NCBI RefSeq assembly: GCF_001427305.1
Contig: NZ_LMFZ01000006.1
Span: 62,001 to 126,000, forward strand
Reading direction: 5' to 3'
Source: Duganella sp. Root1480D1
Lineage (GTDB): Bacteria > Pseudomonadota > Gammaproteobacteria > Burkholderiales > Burkholderiaceae_D
Length of the DNA stretch: 64,000 nucleotides
In this document: positions 57,861 to 64,000 of the stretch, piece after piece
Layout: each line of letters opens with the position of its first letter
Numbering within the stretch: position 1 is the first letter of the stretch
The notes under the pieces: generated by a model
Databases searched by the model: none
What the model was told of the DNA's origin: nothing
Seen by the model: the letters and a program-made list of their open reading frames with translations, nothing else
Translations under genes and position numbers: made by a program

Positions 57861-58048
57861 TGACTGGCCGGTCTTCTGGCTCGCCTTCATCCTCCGCTGG
57901 CCTGGCCTTCCCGTGCGGTGCACAGTGGCGTTGGTCCAGCTTCGTCCGGCATACAGCAGCGGGGGCTGCGCCGGACTGGCGCAAGATGGCTATCTCGCGC
58001 GGCACCGGCTTCCCGTTTCACCTCCCTGCAGGCTTGCAGGAAGGCACC
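57861..58048 (-). ncRNA. Cobalamin riboswitch
   Basis: On the minus strand the conserved elements appear in order: GGTGCC (complement of 58043-58048), GGGAAGCCGGTG, CCCCCGCTGCTGT (57953-57966 region), and the B12 box GCCACTG (complement of 57923-57929), with the terminal GACCGGCC near 57865. It lies directly upstream of the CobN-like gene and should repress it when cobalamin is bound. Confidence 0.93.
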
Positions 58049-58216
58049 AATCACATAACGTGCGCCATTCTAGCAGACTCAATTCCGGCAACAATCTAGC
58101 CAGAAAAATAACGACTGTTGTTATAAGGATCCACTTCTTCAAAATGATTGGTAATTCGAGAGAATTAGGTATTTACTGCTAAGTACGCGTCAAAGAACGT
58201 GTCTGGGAGAGTAAAA

Positions 58217-58522
58217 ATGCATAACAAGACAACTTTACAAGTCCTGGCAGCCGCCTCCGGACTTGGGGACGAGCGCATCCAGGAACTTTGGGAAGGGGCG
58301 GATATGTATGCCCGTGCCCAGGCTGGGAACCCGGATTCGCCGCGCTACCAGCAAGTGCTGCATGAGCGCATGGCGGCAATGGTCGAACGCGAAGTGGCCA
58401 AACGCCATTCCGCGGAAGGCGAACCCTGGGTGCTGGCTGACGCCCACCTGGGCCAGATTGAAGTGTCGCTGTCCGACGCCCTCAAAGCCTTCGGCGGCCG
58501 CACGCACCACGTAATCCATTAG
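58217..58522 (+). CDS. Small hypothetical protein
   Basis: A 101-residue soluble protein, rich in Ala and Arg and helical in look ([35 protein letters not shown]). GGGAGA six bases upstream supports the ATG at 58217; the frame extends six codons further. No family recognised. The C-terminus ends GGRTHHVIH with three His. Confidence 0.6.
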   Translation: MHNKTTLQVLAAASGLGDERIQELWEGADMYARAQAGNPDSPRYQQVLHERMAAMVEREVAKRHSAEGEPWVLADAHLGQIEVSLSDALKAFGGRTHHVIH

Positions 58523-58545
58523 CAAGGCAAGCCGCCAACACGGCT

Positions 58546-58803
58546 GTGAACCGCACCCCGATCCCGTGCCGTCCACAATGCGGTGCCTGTTGTACGGCGC
58601 CCGCAATCTCCAGCCCTATTCCCGGAATGCCTGAAGGCAAACCAGCGGGCATGCCTTGTATCCAGCTCGATGCACAACGGCGCTGCAAGCTTTACGGCTT
58701 GCCCGAACGGCCCCTCGTGTGCGTCCAGTTCAGCGCCGACGAAGCGGTGTGCGGGGAGTCGCGCGAGCAGGCCATGCGCTGGCTGGGGTGGCCGAAGCGG
58801 TAA
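58546..58803 (+). CDS. YkgJ-like cysteine cluster protein, first copy
   Basis: An 85-residue protein of the zinc/iron-chelating YkgJ family. Cys positions: CRPQCGACC at the start, [10 protein letters not shown] in the middle and two more in the second half ([12 protein letters not shown]). The first codon is GTG. The family role is not settled; metal chelation or iron-sulfur handling has been suggested. It is 14 bp before a second, similar gene. Confidence 0.8.
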   Translation: MNRTPIPCRPQCGACCTAPAISSPIPGMPEGKPAGMPCIQLDAQRRCKLYGLPERPLVCVQFSADEAVCGESREQAMRWLGWPKR

Positions 58804-58817
58804 AATACTGCCCCATC

Positions 58818-59078
58818 ATGAGTTTCCAATGTCGCCCAGCCTGCGGCGCCTGCTGCACGGCGCCCTCGATTACGTCTCCGATACCCGGTATGCCGAACGG
58901 CAAGCCGGCCGGCGTGCGCTGCGTCCAGCTTGGCGACGATAAGCTGTGCAAGATCTTTGGCCAGCCCGAGCGCCCGGCGTTCTGCGGCGGCCTGCAGCCC
59001 TCGGCCGAAATGTGCGGCGAAACGCGCGAGCAGGCGATGCACTGGCTCACTACGCTGGAACTGGCCACCGCGCCCTGA
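58818..59078 (+). CDS. YkgJ-like cysteine cluster protein, second copy
   Basis: An 86-residue paralogue of the preceding gene; they share [12 protein letters not shown], [31 protein letters not shown] and REQAM(R/H)WL at the same positions, with Cys spacing conserved. Evident tandem duplication. Start ATG at 58818. Confidence 0.82.
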   Translation: MSFQCRPACGACCTAPSITSPIPGMPNGKPAGVRCVQLGDDKLCKIFGQPERPAFCGGLQPSAEMCGETREQAMHWLTTLELATAP

Positions 59079-59128
59079 ACATGCCCGACGCGGGCATTGG
59101 AAACGATTCCCGGCTAGAATGTTCAGCT

Positions 59129-60271
59129 ATGAATCAAGCCATCGACCATCGCCACCGCCTTTCCACCCGCCTTGCTTTCCTGACCGCGGGCCTTGCCATG
59201 TCTGCCTGGGCGCCGCTGGTGCCTTATGCGAAGGAGCGCCTGCAGCTGGCCGAAGGACCGCTTGGCCTGCTGCTGCTGTGCCTCGGCCTCGGCTCGCTGC
59301 TGGCGATGCCGCTGACCGGCGCACTGGCGGCGCGCTTTGGATGCCGCAAGGTGGTGCTGTGGTCGGCGCTGGTGGTCTGCCTGGCCCTGCCCGGCCTGGC
59401 ACTGGCGCCGACCCCGATCCTGCTTGGCCTGGTGCTGTTCGTGTTTGGCGCTTCGCTCGGCACCATGGACGTGGCCATGAACGTGCAGGCCGTGATTGTG
59501 GAAAAGACCAGCGGCGGCGCGCTGATGTCCGGCTTCCACGGTATGTTCAGCCTGGGCGGCTTTGCCGGCGCCGGCAGCATGGCACTGTTGTTGTGGCTTG
59601 GCAGCGGGCCGCTGGGCGCCTGCGTGGCCATCGTGGCGCTGATCGTGCTGCTCCTGTGGCGCGCCAGCCCTGACCTGCTGCACGAGCCGGAAGCGCGCGA
59701 TGGCGACACCCCGGCCTTCGTCATGCCGCACGGCGCCGTGATCTTTATTGGCGCCCTGTGCTTCATCGTTTTCCTGGCCGAAGGCGCCATGCTGGACTGG
59801 AGCGCCGTGTTCCTGACCGCCGAACGCGGACTGGAAGAAGGCCGCGCCGGCCTTGGCTACGCCGCCTTCGCCGTCGCCATGACAGTCGGCCGCCTGACCG
59901 GCGACCGCGTGGTGGGCCGTTTCGGCGGGCGCCGCGTGCTGCTGGCGGGCGGGCTGTGCGCGGCTGCCGGCTTCTTCACGGCAGTCGCCTCGCCCACACC
60001 GGCCGTGGCGCTGGCCGGTTTCGTGCTGGTCGGCCTGGGCGCCTCCAATATCGTACCGATCCTGTTCACGGCCGCCGGCAACCAGCGCGCCATGCCGGCC
60101 AGCCTGGCGATTGCCGCCATCACCACCATCGGCTACGCCGGCATCCTGGCCGGGCCGGCCATGATCGGCTTCGTGGCTCACCTGTCCAGCCTGGACCTGG
60201 CTTTTGCCGTCCTCGGCGGGGCGCTGTTGCTGGTGGCCGCCAACAGCCGCCTGGTGCGCGTCCACTCCTGA
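59129..60271 (+). CDS. MFS transporter, YbjJ-like
   Basis: A 380-residue 12-span major facilitator protein. LSTRLAFLTAGLAMSAWAPLVPY, GALAARFGCRKV (loop 2-3 motif), and a duplicated RLTGDRVVGRFGGRRV in the second half. Resembles the YbjJ-type transporters of unknown substrate. The ATG at 59129 fits; the frame is open 61 codons upstream over the end of the YkgJ gene. The + frame upstream and the minus shadow are not used. Confidence 0.85.
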   Translation: MNQAIDHRHRLSTRLAFLTAGLAMSAWAPLVPYAKERLQLAEGPLGLLLLCLGLGSLLAMPLTGALAARFGCRKVVLWSALVVCLALPGLALAPTPILLGLVLFVFGASLGTMDVAMNVQAVIVEKTSGGALMSGFHGMFSLGGFAGAGSMALLLWLGSGPLGACVAIVALIVLLLWRASPDLLHEPEARDGDTPAFVMPHGAVIFIGALCFIVFLAEGAMLDWSAVFLTAERGLEEGRAGLGYAAFAVAMTVGRLTGDRVVGRFGGRRVLLAGGLCAAAGFFTAVASPTPAVALAGFVLVGLGASNIVPILFTAAGNQRAMPASLAIAAITTIGYAGILAGPAMIGFVAHLSSLDLAFAVLGGALLLVAANSRLVRVHS

Positions 60272-60406
60272 CGCAGCGCAAACCGGCGCCCCGGCAACGG
60301 GGCTACGCTTGACCCAAGTGCATCGGAGGGCCGCGCTCATGGTAAGCTTCGTGCCCGCGCAGCATCCCGCCCGCGTTCTCCCACCGATACACTTAACAAA
60401 ATCACA

Positions 60407-61240
60407 ATGGATATCATTCTCGCGCTGAAGGCTCTGATCATGGGTCTGGTCGAAGGTTTTACTGAATTCCTGCCGATTTCTTCCACCGGCCACCTGGTGC
60501 TGGCGGGCAGCTTGTTGAATTTCACCGGCGAGAAAGCCAAAGTGTTCGAGATCGCCATCCAGGGCGGCGCCATGATTGCCGTGATCTGGGAATACCATAA
60601 GAAGATCTGCGACGTCCTGTTCGGCATGTTCCGCGACGAGCGGGCGCGCCGCTTCGCAATCAATGTGGTGGTGGCCTTCATCCCGGCTGCCGCGCTGGGC
60701 TTCCTGTTCAGCAAAAAGATCAAGGCCGTGCTGTTCGCGCCGGTGCCGGTGGCGCTGGCCTTCATCATCGGCGGCCTGATCATCCTGTGGGTCGAGCGCC
60801 GCGCCAGGAATAATCCGGTCGCCGTGCGCGTGCAGTCGGTGGACGACATGACCACCATGGATGCGCTGAAAGTCGGCATTGCCCAGGTGTTCGCCCTGAT
60901 CCCTGGCACCAGCCGTTCCGGCGCCACCATTATTGGCGGCATGATGTTCGGCCTGTCGCGCAAAGTGGCGACCGAGTTCTCCTTCTTCCTCGCCATCCCG
61001 ACCCTGCTGGCTGCCACGTTCTACTCGCTGTGGAAAGAGCGCGCGCTGTTGTCGGCTGCCGACCTGCCGCTGTTCAGCATTGGCGCCGTGGTGGCCTTCG
61101 TGTCTGCCTTCGCCTGCATCCGCTGGCTGCTGCGCTATATCAGCACCCACACCTTCACCGTCTTCGCCTGGTACCGCATCGCGTTCGGCATCGTGGTGAT
61201 TGCCTCCGCCTACTCCGGCATGATCGTCTGGGCCGAATAA
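60407..61240 (+). CDS. uppP: Undecaprenyl-diphosphatase (BacA type)
   Basis: A 277-residue membrane enzyme that recycles the lipid carrier undecaprenyl diphosphate. The two signature regions are [15 protein letters not shown] (about 17-31, catalytic Glu) and [14 protein letters not shown] (about 162-175). About eight membrane helices. Standard length. Followed 4 bp later by recQ. Confidence 0.97.
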   Translation: MDIILALKALIMGLVEGFTEFLPISSTGHLVLAGSLLNFTGEKAKVFEIAIQGGAMIAVIWEYHKKICDVLFGMFRDERARRFAINVVVAFIPAAALGFLFSKKIKAVLFAPVPVALAFIIGGLIILWVERRARNNPVAVRVQSVDDMTTMDALKVGIAQVFALIPGTSRSGATIIGGMMFGLSRKVATEFSFFLAIPTLLAATFYSLWKERALLSAADLPLFSIGAVVAFVSAFACIRWLLRYISTHTFTVFAWYRIAFGIVVIASAYSGMIVWAE

Positions 61241-61244
61241 GAGA

Positions 61245-63065
61245 ATGACCGGCCAGGACACCAGCCAACGCGCCCTGCACCTGCTCCAGACCGTATTCGG
61301 CTACCCAGCCTTCCGCGGCCAGCAGGGGCAGATTGTCGACCACGTCGGCAATGGCGGCGATGCACTGGTGCTGATGCCGACCGGCGGCGGCAAGTCGCTG
61401 TGCTACCAGATCCCGGCCATGCTGCGCGACGGCGTGGGTGTGGTGGTGTCGCCGCTGATCGCGCTGATGCAGGACCAGGTCGACGCGCTGGCCGAAGTCG
61501 GCGTGCGCGCGGCCTTCCTGAATTCCACCCAGACTTATGAAGAAGCGGCGCGCATCGAACGCCTGGTGCGCACCAACCAGATCGACCTGCTGTACGTGGC
61601 GCCGGAGCGCCTGCTGACGCAGCGCTGCTTCGACCTGCTGCAGGATTCGCAGATCGCGCTGTTCGCCATCGACGAGGCGCACTGCGTATCGCAATGGGGC
61701 CACGACTTCCGCCCTGAGTACATCAAGCTGTCGGTGCTGCACGAGCAGTTCCCGAATGTGCCGCGCATTGCGCTGACCGCCACCGCCGATCAGCAGACGC
61801 GCGCCGAGATCATCCATCGCCTGGCGCTGAACGATGCCGCGCAGTTTGTCTCTTCGTTCGACCGCCCGAACATCCGCTACCAGATCGTTGAGAAAACCAA
61901 CGGCCGCAAGCAGCTGCTGGACTTCATCACCGCCGAACACGCGGGCGACTGCGGCATCGTGTACTGCCTGTCACGCAAGAAGGTGGAAGAGACGGCGGAA
62001 TTCCTGAACGAGCATGGCGTGCGCGCCATGGCCTACCACGCCGGCATGGAGCATGCGAAGCGCGCCGACAACCAGGCGCGCTTCCTGCGCGAAGAGAATG
62101 TCGTGATGGTGGCGACCATCGCCTTCGGCATGGGCATTGACAAGCCGGACGTGCGTTTCGTCTGCCACCTCGACTTGCCGAAATCGATCGAAGGCTACTA
62201 CCAGGAGACCGGCCGGGCCGGCCGCGACGGCATGCCCGCCAGCGCCTGGATGTCCTACGGCCTGCAGGACGTGGTGCTGCAGCGGCGCATGATCGACGAA
62301 TCGGAAGCCGACGAGACCTTCAAGCGCGTGCTGTCGACCAAGCTCGATTCCATGCTGGGGCTGTGCGAGACCCTGAGCTGCCGCCGCGTGCGGCTGCTGG
62401 AGTACTTCGGCGAGCCGGCCACGCCTTGCGGCAATTGCGATACCTGCCTCATCCCGCCAGTCTCTTTCGACGGTACGGTGCCGGTGCAGAAACTGCTGTC
62501 TGCGATCTATCGCTGCGACCAGCGCTTTGCCGCCGGCCACGTGATCGACGTGCTGCGCGGCGCAGAGTCCGAGCGCATCCAGACCTGGCACCACGACAAG
62601 CTGTCCGTGTTCGGCATCGGCGCCGACCGCAGCGAACAGGAATGGCGCGCCATCCTTCGCCAAGTCATCGCACTTGGCCTGGTGACCGTCGACCACGAAC
62701 AATTCAGCTCGCTCAAGCTGACCGACGCTGCGCGCCCGGTGCTGAAAGGCGGCCAGAAAGTGCAACTGCGCCAGTACCAGAAACCGGTCAAGCAAAAGCG
62801 CAGCTCGGCGCCGAAGGGCTACGAGGAAACCAGCCTCGATGGCGACGAGCAGCGCCTCTTCGACCGCCTGCGTTCCTGGCGCATGGGCGCGGCGCGCGAA
62901 CACGGCGTGCCGGCCTACGTGATCTTCAACGACGCCACCCTGCGTGAAATCGCCAAGGTGCGGCCAGGCACACTGGATGAGATGCGCGGCATCTCCGGTG
63001 TAGGCGAGAAGAAGCTGGTCTCCTATGGCGACGAAATCGTCAGGCTGATCGGCGACCTGGCCTGA
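61245..63065 (+). CDS. recQ: ATP-dependent DNA helicase RecQ
   Basis: A 606-residue RecQ helicase. Motif I TGGGKSLCYQIP (about 46-57), motif II DEAHCVSQWGHDFRP, motif VI QETGRAGRDG, a zinc-binding module with CGNCDTC, a winged helix and a C-terminal HRDC domain (LFDRLRSWRMGAAREHGVPAYVIF). Full length. The last 26 bp overlap the end of the convergent PEP-CTERM gene. Confidence 0.97.
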   Translation: MTGQDTSQRALHLLQTVFGYPAFRGQQGQIVDHVGNGGDALVLMPTGGGKSLCYQIPAMLRDGVGVVVSPLIALMQDQVDALAEVGVRAAFLNSTQTYEEAARIERLVRTNQIDLLYVAPERLLTQRCFDLLQDSQIALFAIDEAHCVSQWGHDFRPEYIKLSVLHEQFPNVPRIALTATADQQTRAEIIHRLALNDAAQFVSSFDRPNIRYQIVEKTNGRKQLLDFITAEHAGDCGIVYCLSRKKVEETAEFLNEHGVRAMAYHAGMEHAKRADNQARFLREENVVMVATIAFGMGIDKPDVRFVCHLDLPKSIEGYYQETGRAGRDGMPASAWMSYGLQDVVLQRRMIDESEADETFKRVLSTKLDSMLGLCETLSCRRVRLLEYFGEPATPCGNCDTCLIPPVSFDGTVPVQKLLSAIYRCDQRFAAGHVIDVLRGAESERIQTWHHDKLSVFGIGADRSEQEWRAILRQVIALGLVTVDHEQFSSLKLTDAARPVLKGGQKVQLRQYQKPVKQKRSSAPKGYEETSLDGDEQRLFDRLRSWRMGAAREHGVPAYVIFNDATLREIAKVRPGTLDEMRGISGVGEKKLVSYGDEIVRLIGDLA

Positions 63066-64000
63066 AGCGCAAGCCGCCAAGCAGCAGCAGGCCGGCCAGC
63101 AACAGTGTCACGCGCGCCGGCTCGGGCACTGGCGACAACAGCATCATCACGAATTCCCCACTGACGATGTTTTTCGCCTGGGCGGCAATTTCGCCGTTCT
63201 CGTTGATGGCCAAGGCAGACGTCAGCATCCAGTCATGCCACTGCGGCTCGCGCCACCGGTGGTCGAGCACATAGGCTTCGCCTTCGTACCACAGCACCGA
63301 GCTCGCATAGCTGGAGCTTCCGACGATCATGCCGGCATCATTGATGTCCGTGGAATAACCCTCCCAGGCCAGTTCGAAGCGCCCATCGCGCCACACGCCG
63401 GTATGGAAGTTGTCGTAAGTTCCGATGACCCAGTCGTGGTTATTGATGTGGCCGGGGTAGCCGCAACACTCGTCCCCGACCTGCGAATATTCCCCGTCGT
63501 GCCAGATCTGGATGCCGTTGTCCCGGCTTCCGACAACATGCCCCGCATCATTGATGCCGGTCGGGTGAAAGTTCTCGAAATAGACGGTGCCGCTATCGCG
63601 CATCACGAAACCGCTGGTGGTGTCCGGCCACCGTTCCGGCGCAGCAATGGAGCCGATGATGTCGCCACGCTGGTTGATGCCATACGTCACGCCGCCCTGT
63701 CCCGGCAGATCAATGCGCTCCATGCTGGCGCCCGCGCGCCATATCAGTGGCTGGTAGTAGCCGCCGTTGTCCGGATCATTCAGCAAGCCGAAGCCGACCA
63801 CCGTGCCGTCATCGTTGATGCCGGAAATATAGGGTTGGTATACCTGCCCCGCCAGCACGGTCGCAGCACCTGTGCGGCTCCACACCGTGGGGCGGTTGTA
63901 CTCATCGAGCCCCGCGACCTGGCCCTTGTTGTTCAACGCCATTGGCGTGCCAGTACCCAGCACTGTTGCATGGTAGGCCGCCGGCACCTGCGCATCAGCA
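63040..64000 (-). CDS. PEP-CTERM protein with HAF-like repeats (5' end cut)
   Basis: At least 320 residues; the frame runs off the window end, where the last residues read DAQVPAAYHATVLG, so the missing part should be a signal peptide. The body contains repeated units such as GINDDGTVVGF, INQRGDIIGS, INDAGHVVGS, INNHDWVIGT and INDAGMIVGS, the HAF repeat pattern. The C-terminus is PVPEPARVTLLLAGLLLLGGLRFRP, the PEP-CTERM exosortase sorting signal (motif, helix, Arg cluster). Function unknown. Confidence 0.85.
   Translation of the reverse strand, partial: ADAQVPAAYHATVLGTGTPMALNNKGQVAGLDEYNRPTVWSRTGAATVLAGQVYQPYISGINDDGTVVGFGLLNDPDNGGYYQPLIWRAGASMERIDLPGQGGVTYGINQRGDIIGSIAAPERWPDTTSGFVMRDSGTVYFENFHPTGINDAGHVVGSRDNGIQIWHDGEYSQVGDECCGYPGHINNHDWVIGTYDNFHTGVWRDGRFELAWEGYSTDINDAGMIVGSSSYASSVLWYEGEAYVLDHRWREPQWHDWMLTSALAINENGEIAAQAKNIVSGEFVMMLLSPVPEPARVTLLLAGLLLLGGLRFRPGRRSA

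Noticed and set aside
59123-61261. 712-codon minus-strand frame
   Set aside because: Antisense to the MFS transporter and uppP, both with strong motifs.

Overview
The window is GC-rich, densely coded DNA that most resembles a betaproteobacterium of the family Oxalobacteraceae (Massilia/Duganella/Telluria group). This rests on the housekeeping blocks grpE-dnaK-dnaJ with hemH, nadK-recN and pcm-rhodanese-tolC, on a LuxR regulator of the EpsA type, on a PEP-CTERM protein with HAF-like repeats, and on many TonB, MFS and glycoside hydrolase genes. The assignment comes from gene content and protein resemblance only; no rRNA gene is present. I saw no phage, insertion sequence, CRISPR array, rRNA or tRNA.

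1-2.4 kb holds two membrane proteins and a propeller-like hypothetical. 2.4-20 kb is a polysaccharide utilisation locus built around one divergent promoter region. Leftward run a GH28-like beta-helix hydrolase, a TonB-dependent receptor and a 1550-residue GH2-GH43 fusion. Rightward run kduI, kduD, kdgK, an aldose epimerase-like gene, a second PfkB kinase, an MFS transporter and a GH88 unsaturated uronyl hydrolase. A LacI-type regulator sits at the far end, and two copies of the palindrome TGTTATCGATAACA lie in the divergent promoter. The logic is outer-membrane uptake, periplasmic trimming, inner-membrane import, release of unsaturated uronate by GH88, then KduI/KduD/KdgK to KDPG. The lyase and the KDPG aldolase are not in the window.

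20-24.5 kb holds a UdgX-type uracil-DNA glycosylase, a flavin monooxygenase divergent from an alpha/beta hydrolase, a hypothetical and a TPR protein. 24.7-35 kb is the heat-shock and DNA-repair block: carbonic anhydrase, dnaJ, dnaK, grpE (sigma-32 promoter plus CIRCE), hemH, nadK-recN (LexA box). It is interrupted by an AT-richer segment (30.6-32.5 kb) with two unknown genes and an inverted array of 10-bp repeats. 35-44.5 kb is mostly core genes: glyoxalases, small membrane proteins, a PQQ-type sugar dehydrogenase, tolC-rhodanese-pcm, a TetR regulator and an M28 peptidase.

44.6-52.3 kb is the least ordinary region. A compact operon encodes a secreted protein, an FAD oxidoreductase, a PduX-like GHMP kinase, a CobD/HisC-like PLP enzyme and a [2Fe-2S] flavin reductase. 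An SDR, a TetR regulator and an EpsA-like LuxR regulator follow; the last two promoters share a near-identical operator. I read this as a candidate undescribed small-molecule pathway starting from a phosphorylated amino acid such as threonine.

52.6-58 kb is a cobalamin-riboswitch-controlled operon encoding an exported, membrane-anchored CobN-like chelatase with an ExbB-like and an ExbD/DUF2149-like protein. 58-64 kb holds a small hypothetical, two tandem YkgJ-type cysteine cluster proteins, an MFS transporter, uppP, recQ and a PEP-CTERM protein cut by the window end.
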